Below, in pieces: positions 48,864 to 60,154 of a stretch of 64,000 nt of DNA. The position numbers were made by a program, and so were the translations under genes. The notes below the pieces were generated by a model that saw only the letters and a list, made by a program, of their open reading frames with translations, did not search any database and had not been told where the DNA came from. Numbering within the stretch: the first letter of the stretch is position 1; each line of letters begins with the position of its first letter. This stretch comes from Ceratopteris richardii. Lineage: Eukaryota; Streptophyta; Polypodiopsida; Polypodiales; Pteridaceae. Where the stretch lies: the NCBI GenBank assembly GCA_020310875.1, contig CM035413.1, forward strand, positions 185,110,355 through 185,174,354, in the 5' to 3' direction.

Positions 48864-49399
48864 TATCTCCCTTAGGCCTAACTGCCTTAACGTAAAGGCC
48901 GGGTGGCCGCACATAAATCCCTCTCTTCTGAAAATCACGTGTGTGTTAGAGAAGACCAAGGCCATTTTCTCCCATTACTTTCCGAAACTCCCCAATCCTT
49001 GTTTGGCCTAGGCCAAGGCTATTAAAGAGGTCCAAGCTCTTTTCACTCACTTTAAATGTCTTAAAAGAGGTGGTAGAGCCGAAGGGAGACAAGACGTAGC
49101 TAAATAGATAGAAATCTTAGTTTCCTCTCAAGGCCTCAAAAAAATGGATTTGATTTTATTTCTTCAAGAGAGACGTAGATATGAAGAATACATTGAGTCT
49201 AGTAGTATTCTTTTTTTTATCAAGCAAATTTGGGACATCGAATCTTGACAGACCTAATAAGAGTATGTTTTCATTGTTGAAAAAGAAGAAAAATAAAGAC
49301 TTTAGTCCTATGTTGAAGAAAAACACTAGTGGGTTTGCTATCAATGTTGACGAGAACTTGCAGGAGGCTACGGGCTTCTTTACTGATGTTTTCTCTAGT

Positions 49400-50560
49400 A
49401 CTCCCAAGTGGAGGGAGGATATCTAGAGAGCTAGAGCCACCATTGCCCTTAAAGGGAAAAAAACTACTCCGCTTGGCTTGACTCCCATGCTGGACTTGCC
49501 CCTCACTATTGGTGAGATTAAAGAAACCATAGGTAAATTGAAACCGTGCAAAACTCTTGGACTTGATGGTCTTGCTAATGAGTTTTTCATTGCTTTAAAA
49601 GATTTCCTGACTCCATTCATTCTTTTGATTTGGAAAGATTTTGTTTGGAGAGGCACTCTTCCTATTGAAATCAACACTAGAGTGATAAAATAGATTCATA
49701 CGAAAGGACCAAGAGAGGATTTGAATAACAGGAGGCCTATCACCTGTTTCACTAGTATATATAAGATTTTTGCTTCCTCTCTTTCTAGGACACCAAGCCT
49801 CCTTATGAAGGATATATATCCTTCTTGATCAAAATGGATTTATCAAAGGGAGATTTATTCTTGATTACATTATTTCTCTGTTGGAATGAATTGAGTATGC
49901 CAATGAGACCAACCAACCTTATTATTTCTTCATAATTGACTTTGAGAAAGCTTATGATAGGATTGAATGGGACTGTATGTTACAATCTCTTCATGATATA
50001 GGTGCCAGGAAAAAGTTCATAAAAGTTGTGAGCACTCTTTTTTGTAGTGGCCATTCCAAAATCTCTGTCAATGCTAACTTATCCCCCCATTTTAGGCTCA
50101 GAGGGTCTATTGGACAGGGTTGCCCTCTAGCTCCCCTTCTATTTGCTATAGCTAGTGATGCTCTTGGATGGCTTATCAAGATTGCTTTAGAAAGTGACAT
50201 TATTGAAGGAATCTCTATGTGTGGATGTGATAAACAACTCTGTTTGCAAGATTTTGCTGAGGATACCAACATAATAGTTAAAGCTTATGCTAACTACGAC
50301 AAATGCATTTTGAATTGTCTCAATACTTTTTTTCTTGCAAGTGGATCGCATATCAACCATGAGAAAATGTTTTTTAAGTCCTCTGATAATCATGTTCCTG
50401 AATGCATTAGCAATACTGGATGTGATGTTATTAAAGATAATGAAATTTTTAGACTTTTAGGAATTCCCATCAGATTTCATGTCACTATTAACCAAAGATG
50501 GAAATGGGTTATGCAAAAATTCACGAAAAAAGTGTTTTCTTGGTATTCCTGTTAATCATT
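49400..50560 (+). pseudogene. LINE reverse transcriptase, broken, active site altered
   Basis: Pieces in several frames: LPLTIGEIKETIGKLKPCKT plus LGLDGLANEFF (49490-49590, compare K-PGPDG), RRPITCFTSIYKIF-like (~49730), IDFEKAYDRIEW (~49935, first catalytic Asp retained), RLRGSIGQGCPLAPLLFAIA (~50095) and the catalytic box as QDFAEDTNII (~50250), where the usual FADD has become FAED. The open part 49977-50555 ends FRLLGIPIRFHVTINQRWKW. Stops before it disable the protein. Confidence 0.85.
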
Positions 50561-51266
50561 TCTATCTCATAGCGTTTTTCTTCTTAATCACCATATCTTG
50601 CCTTCACTAGTTTATTTCCTTTCCTGCTAGTTGCCTAACAAAAAACATTTTAACCAAGTTGTTTATCTGTCTAGGAGATTTGTGTGGGGTGAAAGTCTTA
50701 TTCATAAAAAAAATCCCCAAAATTTCTTGGAAGGTGTGCTACTTACCAGAAAAGGAATGGGGCCTCTCACTTTTGGGCTTTGTTGATTAAAAGAAATACT
50801 CACAAATTTTCTCTCTGAGACTATAAATCTTGGAGAAATCATTCCTTATGGGATATCCTCATCTCCTCTCACTCTTATTTTCCTGTTGGTAGTAGTCTTT
50901 GTTGTAGAATGTGGTAGGCTTGGATGCTAACTAAGAAGGCTTGTGGTCCTAACAATAAATACTTCGAGTGTTATGATTTTTTTTTTGTAGGAAAGTTTCT
51001 AGACTCGATGGTTATCATTGTGGAACAATGAACTCATTGGATTTAGTGAACATAAATGCTCCAACAAGGGTTTTATTTCCTGGAAGGATCTCACTGTTAA
51101 TGGTGAGATATGTGAGGATAGATTTGTACTTGATGAAGATGAAGTGGTGCTGCAAAAAACTTTGCACTACACCAGCCAAATGAACTCCAGAGATATGTGG
51201 TGGGCCCTTTTATCTTGGCTTAAATCCTTTTGGGAAACTCGAATTAACTTAGCAAGCTAACAATCA
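50561..51266 (+). pseudogene. LINE region downstream of RT, decayed and deleted
   Basis: Continues the LINE: an 80-codon open piece at 51018-51260 (ELIGFSEHKCSNKGFISWKD, GEICEDRFVLDEDEVVLQ) corresponds to the segment before the zf-RVT domain. Bases 51113-51215 match 56339-56440, after which about 150 bases are missing here before the match resumes at GGCTTAAATCCTTTTGGG. Confidence 0.7.
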
Positions 51267-52226
51267 TGAGTTATTTCATAAAAAATAGATGGACTACATG
51301 TAGAGAAAGGTATTTAGCATATCATATCTGCATCCTAAGATTCACAGGCTGCAACAGTTATCAGACCAGTGAGCAAAGATATGCTAGTATCTGATGATCA
51401 CCAGAAGCAATGCTAATGCAACTTTGTAGGATTATAATAGACAATATGCTGGTTCTATCATGCTTTAAATCATGGAAAATGATCTGATACACAGTGAGAA
51501 CAAGCTCTAAGAAAAGCACTATTCTCATGGAGAACTAATACAGAAGTAAAATGCAGAGATAGAGGCAACGTCTAATGCATATATTTTATGATTGAGAAAT
51601 CCAAATGCAAAAAAACTTTGGGAGTATATAGAAGACCTAAAGAGCTGACATTATGCAGTTAAATCACTGAAAATAATGCACCATTTGCACAGAAACCATG
51701 TCTACAATCTGACTGAAAAACGGAGATGTATGACAGTGAACAATACACTCATATAGATGTGAAGATATGGTCACAAATGATCATGAACTTAAATGTATAT
51801 TGAATGTAGATTACAATGGACTTACTAGTACATATGTGTGCCTTGAGATCGCACTCTGATATTGCAAGAATTGCATCTAATGAGTGTGTAAAATCTGTGA
51901 CTAAATCATGTGTTTATATAGTGATGATTGGAGCCAAGATTTGAATTTGAATCTTGCTCAACTAAATCACTTTTCCAAATTCTTAATGATTGATTTTTAA
52001 CTAAATCAATCACAAGTTTGTGGCTTTTCTTTTTCTTATCATCAGCTGGATTCAACCACTTTTGATTCCTTCACTTTAATATCAATTAAATACTCAAAGA
52101 CTTACAAGGGTGCATTCATAAGTGAACTCTTCAAGGCTTTGGCATTTTCTTCAATTATAGCATCAGTTTTTATGACATTTGAAGGCTCAAGCCTTTGCTT
52201 AGACTTGCCATAAACTTGTTCCAATA
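51267..52226 (-). repeat. Cop10 3' LTR (reverse strand)
   Basis: About 960 bases. The minus strand starts TATTGGAACAAG (TGTTGG-type start with one change) right after the PPT. It contains CACTATATAAACAC (TATA box near 51915) and runs to AATAACTCA at 51267. The end is placed at the last plausible CA before LINE sequence resumes. There is no second LTR to confirm it. Confidence 0.65.
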
Positions 52227-52238
52227 GCTCCCCCTCAG
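52227..52238 (-). other. Cop10 polypurine tract (reverse strand)
   Basis: On the minus strand CTGAGGGGGAGC, next to the LTR start. Confidence 0.85.
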
Positions 52239-52554
52239 GTCAAGTAAGCTTGAGTTCTTTAATCTTCCAAAATTATCTACAAACCAATCATGCCTTTGAA
52301 TTTATTGAGTTTTCTGCCATCTAATGCTTTGGTTAACATGTTTGGAGATTCTTGATGAGTTACTACATACGATAGCTAAAGTTCCTTTCTCACAATCTTC
52401 TCTCTTACATAGTGGTATTGTTTAGTCATTGCATGAAAAATTGGATTGGTAGCCAAGTGAATGGAACTCATGTTGTCACCAAAAATACTTGGAGTTCCAA
52501 TATCCAATTCAAGATTTGTGAATAGTGTCTTCATCCACATTAATTCTTGAGTAG

Positions 52555-53760
52555 CTATAGCAAGAACTCTGTATTCAACTTTTGTGGAAGAGAGAGCAAC
52601 TCTGGTTGCTTCTTAGAAGACCATGAGACAAGTTTTGACCCTACAAAGGTAAGGTATCCTGAGGTGCTTCTCCTCTCTTCCTTGGAACCAACCCAATCTC
52701 CATTAGAGAAGAATTTTAGACTTAAATCAGATACATAAGGGTAGTATAATCCTTCATTTATGGTTCCTTTGGGATATTGGAGTATCCTCTTGGCATCATC
52801 CATGTGAGGTTTCTTGGGTTGTGTGCATAAATTGACTAAGCACACTCACAGTATCATATAAATCTACCCTTGTCAATGTAGCATAGTTCAAACTACCCAC
52901 AAGACTTTGATAACCTATGATGTCTTCTATGAGTTACTTTCATGTGAGCTCAATTTAAGATTGACCTCTATTGGAGTACGTGCAATCCTACAATCTTGCA
53001 TCTTGAACTTTGTCAACAAGTCTTTAATGTATTTCCTTTGAGTAAGGAATAGACCATGATCTCTTCATACTACTTCCAATCCTAGGAAGTATGTGAGTGA
53101 ACCCAAGTCACTTATCTTGAACGCTTCTTGCATTTGCTCCTTGATCTTCTTTATCCCATATGCATCATTTCCTCTAAGTCTAATATCATCCACATACACA
53201 CACAGATAGATGACTTCAGAAGTACTCTTTTTGATCAAGAGTGATGGATCTGCCTTGCTAGGTTGAAATCCGTTATCTTGCAAGAATGAAACAAGCCTGT
53301 GCTTCCAAGACCTTGGGGCTTGTTTGAGTCCATATAGAGCTTTTTTAAGTTTACACACAAAATCAGGATGTACTTGATTCTCAAAACCAGATGGTTGTTC
53401 CATATACACCTGTTATGTTATCTATCCATTAAGAAATGCACTTTTTACATCTAAATGAAGTATCTTCCAATTCTTGGAAGAAGCAATACTAAGCAAGACT
53501 CTAATTGTAGGCTTCTTTGCAACAAGAGAGCCAGTCTCCTCATAATAAATTCCCTGACTTTGTGCAAAGCCTTTTGCCACAAGCCTTGCCTTATACCTGT
53601 TAATGGAGCCATATGAGTTCTTCTTCAATTTGAAGGTCCATCTTGATCCTATCACTCTCATTGATGAAGACTTGGGAACTAATTTGCAGGTTTTATTTTC
53701 CTCAAGAGCTTCAATTCTTCTTCCATTGCATGCCTCCATTATGATTTCTTCTTTGTTTCC
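52555..53760 (-). pseudogene. Cop10 reverse transcriptase-RNase H (reverse strand), broken
   Basis: RT is open at 53739-53422 ([45 protein letters not shown]) and, after a stop, at 53409-53065 ([63 protein letters not shown]). YVDD is intact. RNase H follows in 52845-52555: SLKFFSNGDWVGSKEERRST, SGYLTFVGSKLVSWSSKKQ. The C-terminal RNase H segment towards 52240 is decayed. Only a few stops separate the blocks. Same broad lineage as Cop7 and Cop2. Confidence 0.88.
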
Positions 53761-55157
53761 TCAAATGTTGAGGGTTCCTCTTGATTTATGTCGTGTGCTA
53801 GATAGATTGAACGTTTAGTAACTAGACAAGTACCTAAACCCATAATCTCTAGTTTTCTTTTCTCCCTCATGGACCTTCTTCGACCATTATGTGATGAGTT
53901 TGCTTCTTGTGCAAGTTCTTGAATTTTAGCTTTACCTTTAGAATTCCACATTTTGAGTTTTTTAATCTGAGTTGCTTCATCATCTTCTAAGGTATCGTGT
54001 TCTTCAATTTTAGAAGGGTTATCCTTGACAAGCTTTGGAAAATTGTCTTCAAGGTCATAAGGTATTTTGATCTTACTACATGAGTCTTCATACGAAGAAC
54101 TTTTCTCATCAAATACTACATCTCTAATCACCAAGAATCCTTTGGTTGTTGGGTTGTATAGTCTGTAGCCTTTTTGGTTGTTGTCATATCCAATGAACAT
54201 ACATCTTTCAACTTTTGGATCCATCTTTCCTCTAACCTGTGAAGGAACATGAGCATAAGAAATACATCCAAAAATCTTACAATGATCCAAGCTTGTTCTT
54301 CTTCCATTCCAATCCTCATATGGTGTCATTCCATCAAGTGATTTTGAAGGTAACATGTTAATCAAATAAGTGGTTGTGGATACAGCCTCAGCCCATAAAT
54401 AATTAGGTAAATGTTTTTCATTTAACATAGACCTTGTAGCTTCAACAATTGTCCTATTCCTTCTCTCTACCACTCCATTTCGCTCAGGAGTATACCTTGT
54501 AGTAATCGCTCTTTTGATTCCTCTCTCTTGAAGAATGGAGTCAAATTCATGGGAGAAGTACTATGACCCTCCATCTGACCTTATCCTTTTTAGTGTTTTA
54601 CCTGTTTGGCTCTCCACAAGAGCGAAATATCTTTTGAAGCATGAAAAGACTTCATCTTTGTGTTTCATAAAGTATAGTATATTCCATCTACTACAATCAT
54701 CAATGAAGGAGACATAATACCTTGATCGAGATCTTGAAGCATCCTTTCTAGGTCCCCATACATCTCTATGAACCAAGTCCAATAGATCTCCATGCGTATA
54801 TCCTTTTTTCATGAATGGTAACTTGTGAGATGTTCCAAATTTACATGCACTACACTTATAAATCATGTTTTGCTTTGCGAGATTAGGGAATCCAAGTACA
54901 TTTTGGTCCCTATAGATTTTTTGTAATGATTTTTCACCAATATGTGCTAACCTTTTGTGCCATACTTCCAATTGTGTGTGTCTGAGTACCATAATTAAAG
55001 AGAGCAATGTTCCTAGTGTCTTGCAATTAAAATCTGAATAATCTACTTGTCTTTTCACCCTTTGCAATCCTCCTGAATCCTTGACTTGAATCTTCAACAA
55101 ATGCTCCTCCTTTTGTGAACCTAACTTGTAGGCCTTTCTCCACAATCTGTCATACAC
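53739..55157 (-). pseudogene. Cop10 integrase and linker (reverse strand)
   Basis: Preintegrase: LEVWHKRLAHIGEKSLQKIY ... MIYKCSACKFGTSHKLPF (zinc residues kept). Core: LVHRDVWGPRKDASRS (first Asp kept), SFIDDCSRWNILYFMKHKDE, RIRSDGGS (second Asp kept, then a stop at ~54560) and ERNGVVERRNRTIVEATRSM (Glu kept). C-terminal domain 54473-53739: [57 protein letters not shown], then an acidic linker. Only one stop splits the core, so this integrase is comparatively well preserved. Confidence 0.88.
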
Positions 55158-55545
55158 TTATCAAATTCTTTGTGATGGTAGGGACATAGAGTACCTTGCT
55201 AAGTAGATTGATGTTTCCATTAGGTGCTTTTATGTTCCGTGTCTTCCCCACTAGGTGCCTTGTATCATCACCTATTTGGAGTTCATGTTTGTTGCTTGGA
55301 TCTTCTAAATCTAATAGGAGGGCCACATTTCCTACCACATGATTTGAGCAACTTGAATTCAGGTAGAAAACATGCTCATCAACTTTACCTCGTGACATTG
55401 TCATATTCATGAGAAGTAGAGAGTCTTCTGTGTAATTTTTGTACTCTTCTCCCTTTGTATCCTCCTTCGTAGGTTGAATAGTTTTAGTTGTTGTGGCTTC
55501 CATGAAATTTGTTGAACCTTCCTCTTGAGTAGCCATAACCTCCAC
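55150..55545 (-). pseudogene. Cop10 protease (reverse strand), active site lost
   Basis: 131-codon open frame: EHVFYLNSSCSNHVVGNVAL, HELQIGDDTRHLVGKTRNIK, NINLLSKVLYVPTITKNLIS. The active-site triplet DSG of related elements (Cop7 has YIDSGCSNH) is NSS here. The mature polyprotein could not be processed. Confidence 0.85.
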
Positions 55546-56311
55546 TGTTGTAGCCTTTCCCTCTTTGATTCTTGGAATTCCTAAGGCAATTCTCAGTTGT
55601 GTGATTAGTTAATCCACAAATAGATTCAGGATTAGAGTCTTGGGGTCTCCCCTTGCCTTTTCTTCTTCCTTTGTTATCTTTGGCTTTACTTTTATTAGGA
55701 TACAAAGCAGAAGATTGATTACCTTTGGAAACTTATCCATTCTTCATGAGCTTGGGCTCTTGAGTAAGTAGTTGCTGCATAAGTGTATTGACATCTGGTA
55801 CATGCATATCCATGTATAGATCCTTTGCTATTGTAAAGGCTTCACACTTGTCATCTGCCTTCAGACCATTGATGACTTGCCTTAAAACTTTTTCTTCATC
55901 TATCACTTCTCCAATGCTTCCTAGCTGATCAGCAATATCTTTGATCTTTGTGAAAAAATCAATCACATTTCGCTTGGAAGATTTCTTGAGTGTTGTGAAG
56001 CACAACCATAGTTGATTCTTTCTGGCCTTTGTGCTTGAAGAGAACAAGGCCTCAAGTGCATTTCACACTTCTTGTGATGTTTTACAACTTGTAATGTGAG
56101 GCAATGAAAAATCTCACATAGAGTTGAGGAGGTAAGACCTTGCAAGTGCATGTTTGGAGGACCATGTGCTCAATCTTTCTTGCTCTTGGGTAGGTTGACC
56201 TTTATTCCTGAAACTTCGCATAACTTCATCTCCAACTTCCATTCTTAAAGACTAGGCTGAGTAGTTACCTCTATCCAATTTTTCAATTGATGAAGGAAAT
56301 CCATATGTCAT
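55484..56311 (-). pseudogene. Cop10 gag (reverse strand), broken
   Basis: ATG at 56311 (MTYGFPSSIEKLDRGNYSA), 13 bases after the PBS. Blocks in family order: SFRNKGQPTQEQERLSTWSS, PHITSCKTSQEV, SSSTKARKNQLWLCFTTLKK (open 56047-55733), IADQLGSIGEVIDEEKVLRQ, KDLYMDMHVPDVNTLMQQLL, a Lys/Arg-rich stretch and a knuckle ESICGLTNHTTENC (55705-55484). Stops near 56255, 56060 and 55735 break it. Confidence 0.85.
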
Positions 56312-56324
56312 GTTGTCCACCCTT

Positions 56325-56336
56325 GCTGTGATACCA
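56325..56336 (-). other. Cop10 primer-binding site (reverse strand)
   Basis: On the minus strand TGGTATCACAGC, one mismatch to the canonical site. LINE sequence, not an LTR, begins two to three bases away. Confidence 0.85.
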
Positions 56337-56338
56337 CT

Positions 56339-57182
56339 GTGAGGATGGATTTGTACTTGATAAAGATGAAGTAGTACTGCAAAAATCTTTGCACTAAACT
56401 ATCTAAATGAACTATAGAAATATGTGGTGGGCCTTTATCCTTCGAAAGTATGTATTAGACACCCTATGTACCTTGGAAGGTTACTCTCAAAAAATAGGAG
56501 TTGATCCAAAAGTAAAAAACTTGCTATTTTAGTTCGTAGACTTGTTCAATGTTTTGAACAATTCGTTGAGCACAACAACAATTGGCTTAAATCCTTTTGG
56601 GGAACTCTAGAAGACCTCCCCCACCTCTTTTTCACTTGTAGACATGCTCAATCATTTTGGTGTGCTCTTTAACCATTCTGCCAGAAATATAATGTCACAT
56701 TGGGCTACAAGGAAGCTTTGTTGGGTGCCTGTAATAGATTTGATTTTGCCTTCTGGAATCTCTAGAGAGCCCACATTCTCTGATGTATATGGAGGAGAAG
56801 AAATGAAGCAACCTATACTAAAAAGTTCTCTAGTTCTCTATATTTCTCCTTTTACAAAGGACTCAAGGGGATTGGGTTGCAAAGTTTGGAGACGATTCAT
56901 TCTACCCCATCTGAAGATTTCCTTTTCTCTCAACATCTCAAGTCTTCCTCTCCTAACCACTGGATATCTTCTTTATTGAAGTTGTACTCAACTGTTAGAC
57001 ATGATATGGTTGTCTTATGTCTATAACCTATCATATGTACTACTTCTCAACTGATGCTTTGTATTTTCCCATTGAGGGTACTAGCCCATATGTTGTCACC
57101 CATGTAATCTGAGGGTTGGTGGGGTCCTACCCTTTGTACAAATTTACATGCCATCATTAATATAATTTCTTGTCTTCTCAAA
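56339..57182 (+). mobile_element. LINE 3' end (second copy)
   Basis: Starts with the same sequence as 51113-51215 (GTGAGGAT-GATTTGTACTTG) and continues through the missing 150 bases, GGCTTAAATCCTTTTGGGG, the zf-RVT region (HLFFTCRHAQSFWCAL-like at ~56620-56670) and WRRRNEATY (~56795), typical of plant L1 ORF2 ends. It finishes in a 3' UTR with GGTCCTACCCTTTGTAC and TTAATATAATTTCTTGTC. No clear poly-A tail. It is not a simple continuation of the first LINE because ~100 bases are repeated with differences. Confidence 0.75.
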
Positions 57183-57925
57183 AGAAACGGAGAACTCAAT
57201 TGGAGGTCATGGAAACATTTTAAACTTCATTGATGATTCTACAAAGATGACTTGGATCTACTACATGAAGCATATATCACATGTCTTTTATTACTTAATC
57301 AAGTTCAAAGCTATTGTAGAAACGAAAGTGATAGGTACATCAAGTGTTAAAGGTGAAATGGAGGGGGATAGTACTTATCCCATTAGTTATTTTGTTTCTT
57401 AGAGTCAGATGGCATTAACAGACAAATCACATGGAGGTACACACCAAAAAAAATTAGGTAAATTGTAGAATGTGCTAGGTTTATGATAAGGATATGGGAA
57501 TGCCTAATTGATATTGGATTGATTTAGCAAACAATAAAATATACATCATGAATAGAGCACCCAAATTAGGTATAAATGCGACAACACTCCATAAAGCTTG
57601 GCACAATATAAAACCAAATTTATCAAACTTGAAAGTGTTCGAATGTATGTTCTTTGTATTAATTCCAAGTGATTTGAGGAGAAAATGCTATGATTGATAA
57701 AAAAGATGTATTTTCATAGGGTATGGAGGTGAAGAAAAGAGTTATAGATGATATAAACCCACAATCAAGGAGCTAAATGTATCAAGATATCTCATATTTG
57801 ATGATCTTTTACCATGCCATTTAAATGTATCTATTGAGGAAAATGAAGATGAAGAAGGAAAGGTTGGATAAGAAAGTTAAGAACCAGAAATCATGTCTCT
57901 TAATGGAGAGAAACATGAGTAGACA
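57183..57925 (+). pseudogene. Cop11 integrase fragment
   Basis: Cop3/Cop8-family integrase in broken frames: FIDDSTKMTWIYYMKHISHV-like (~57220-57290), IKFKAIVETKVI, a SDGG relic replaced near 57350, QTNHMEVHTKKN-like, then MNRAPKLGINATTLHKAWHN (~57550-57600) and VFIGYGGEEKSYR-like (~57715). No open frame is long. It begins immediately after the LINE end. Confidence 0.65.
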
Positions 57926-57929
57926 ATCA

Positions 57930-59040
57930 TTCTCGGGTGGAGATAGTCATGCATCAACTCAACTCATTGATGCAAGCATACACAAAGGCAATATTTATAG
58001 AGATAGAAGAAGATGAAGACTTATGGATTGAGCTTAATATAGACCATCATGCAAAGAAGGGAAAGATCTCAAAGGGAAACAACAAGTCTCCAAATCAATG
58101 GAACACTGAAGTAAGAAGCTATGGTGGGCTAATGTCTACAATTCAAAGATTACCTATGTTGCAACCATGGCTAGAAACTATGCATATATGAGTAAAGTTT
58201 ATTGAAGAACCCAAATGTTGCACCCATGGCTAGACACTATGCATCTATGCGTAAACTTTGTTGGAGAACCCACATCCTTTGAAGAAGCAAATACATGCAA
58301 GGAATGGAAAGAGGATATGCAAGAGGAAATAAAAAATTTTGAGAACGATCATACTTCAACATTATTTCCCATGAAGAAAGACATGAAGGACATTCGAAAT
58401 GAATGGGTATATAAAGGTAACGATGCAATCTGATGGATGCATTTCTAGGTTTAAATCCATGCTTGTAGCTAAAATCATTGCTCAAATGTATGGTTTGGAT
58501 TATGAAGAGTCCTTTAAATTTGTGGTGAACCTGACAACTATAAAACCAATCATTGAAATTGCAGCTATCAATCATTGCTGATGTATCAAATTGATCTCAA
58601 GAATGTTTCTCTAAATGGAGAGCTAGAGGAGGTAGTACACATGGATCAACCATTAGATTTCATAAATAAAATTAGATATGATTATGTTTTCACATTAAAG
58701 AAGGCAATATATGGTCTCAAGCAAGCCCCAAGGGCATGGAATCCAAGAATTTTAGACCATTTGATCCATTGTGGGTTAAAAAAAAAGAAAAGAAAAGATC
58801 ATCCATCATCATTCTACAAAAGAGAAGGTGAAGCATTTTTCTAATTATATGTGTATCAAGAGGACTTCAAAATTATAGGTTATTATGAAGAACGCATCAA
58901 GCAAATTAAGGAAAGGCTATGGAAGGAGTTCAACATCTCATACCTTGGAGATCTAAGATATTTCCTAGGTATTGACATCTTATATAAGGATAAAGGTATC
59001 TAGCTTTTGGAGATGAAATATATCTTCGATGTTTTTAAAA
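57930..59040 (+). pseudogene. Cop11 linker and reverse transcriptase, broken
   Basis: Linker IFIEIEEDEDLWIELNIDHH, AKKGKISKGNNKSPNQWN (57937-58191). The segment LETMHIYMSKVYWRTQMLHP / LDTMHLCVNFVGEPTSFEEA shows a local ~50-base tandem duplication (58160-58250). RT: EEIKNFENDHTSTLF, SDGCISRFKSMLVAKIIAQM (open 58399-58581), then YQIDLKNVSLNGELEEVVHM, LKKAIYGLKQAPRAWNPR (58575-58844), and DLRYFLGIDILYKDKGI near 58950-59000. It is cut at 59040 by the Cop12 LTR. YVDD has degenerated. Confidence 0.75.
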
Positions 59041-59408
59041 TGTATATATCAAGTGAAAGAAGATAAGGAAGAGAGCTCTAACACAATATCACATACAAAG
59101 AGAGGAGCACACACAGATTCGTTTCTTGTAATACATAAAGATAATGTACAAGAAATGAGCTAATACAACAATACATCAGTAAAATATATAAAAGAAAGTA
59201 CACAAAGAAAACCCTTATGTCCGTGAATGAGTGAGTTGGCAAGAAAAAGAAGGTTCCATCACTCTCAATAAATAAATCTTTTACAACTCGCTAAAAGTTT
59301 CTTTGACATATATCTATGTAACACTATATCTTAGAGAAATGGAAAAGTGGTACATGTTATCCTCAATCTTCACATGTTGAGCTTCATATCTTAACACTCA
59401 CCCTCAAG
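59041..59408 (-). repeat. Cop12 3' LTR with polypurine tract (reverse strand)
   Basis: LTR 59041-59396 (356 bases). The minus strand runs TGTTAAGATATGAAGCTC to CTTGATATATACA. The PPT is 59397-59408 (CTTGAGGGTGAG on the minus strand). It is the same family as the plus-strand LTR at 60155-60538, sharing AAGCTCAACATGTGA and AGCTCTCTTCCTTATC. Confidence 0.8.
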
Positions 59409-59605
59409 ATCAACATCATGTTGTGCTATCCTAGAATCTTCCAAAACTTCTTTACCTTTTCCACTCCGAGTGCTTTAGAGAAACTATCCTCAACCTGCTC
59501 ATATCTCCTCACATAAACAAGATCAATATTGTGGCTAAAAGATTTTACCTTGTAAAGTGATAATGTATCTCGATATGCTTAATTCTAGCATGAAAAATAT
59601 AAATG
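59409..59605 (-). pseudogene. Cop12 RNase H C-terminal fragment (reverse strand)
   Basis: The minus strand reads ARIKHIEIHYHFTR near 59585-59545, then NIDLVYVRRYEQVEDSFSKAL and GVEKVKKFWKIL. This is the copia RNase H end (family KHIEVHYHFVR ... FTKAL). One stop lies after HFTR. The rest of the element is replaced by a Cop8-type LTR fragment. Confidence 0.75.
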
Positions 59606-59619
59606 ATGATAGGCTTCTA

Positions 59620-60126
59620 TGTTGAAATTCAAGCTCTAGCCTTCATACATAAATGAATCATTGTGTGGAGACCACTTGGAGCTACACATGAAGCAAGGCA
59701 TGAAGCACTGAAAATTTACTTAAAAGGTTAAATTTTCAGACATAAATTGTCAATCATGTGTAGGTGTGAGGAAATCCTGTAATTTAGGAAAAGTGATTCC
59801 TAGCTTATGGAGAAACGTTTGTAATCGATACGAACTCATAATGTACTTCGAATTCTAAATCCTACCATATGTGTTCTTCTGAGTTTGGGAATCAAGCTAG
59901 TAGTCCACTAAGCTAAGCAAGACACCTTCTGGCTTGCTTGAGTGACTTGAGTAGAGTTTGTATAGTCGTAGCTAACACACATAATTATGTGTATATGAGT
60001 TAGATTGCACTAAGTCTTAAGCAAGGTTTCCTTATCATTTCTCACTCATTTCTTGTAATCTTTGATATGTTTAGAATGCTATTCTTTTCTTCAAATGTTT
60101 TCTCAAAGCTCTTGTTGAATCTTTAC
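59620..60126 (+). repeat. Cop8-family LTR fragment
   Basis: Begins TGTTGAAATTCAAGCTC, like the Cop8 3' LTR (38811), and follows it through TGTAGGTGTGA, AAAGTGATTCCTAGCTTA, AGCTAAGCAAGACACCTTCT and TTGTAATCTTTG. It stops near 60126, about two-thirds through the LTR. No internal sequence is attached. Confidence 0.75.
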
Positions 60127-60154
60127 TTTTTTTGACAATACTGATTCCATAAGT

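Larger units (their letters stand above)
48241..51266 (+). mobile_element. L1-type LINE, 5'-truncated and interrupted at its 3' side
   Basis: Endonuclease followed by reverse transcriptase in the order of plant L1 (RIL) elements. The 5' part of ORF2 (and any ORF1) is missing. It continues to ~51240, where the Cop10 LTR begins. Near its end (~51216) it lacks about 150 bases present in the related LINE end at 56339-57182. All domains carry stops or frameshifts. Confidence 0.85.
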
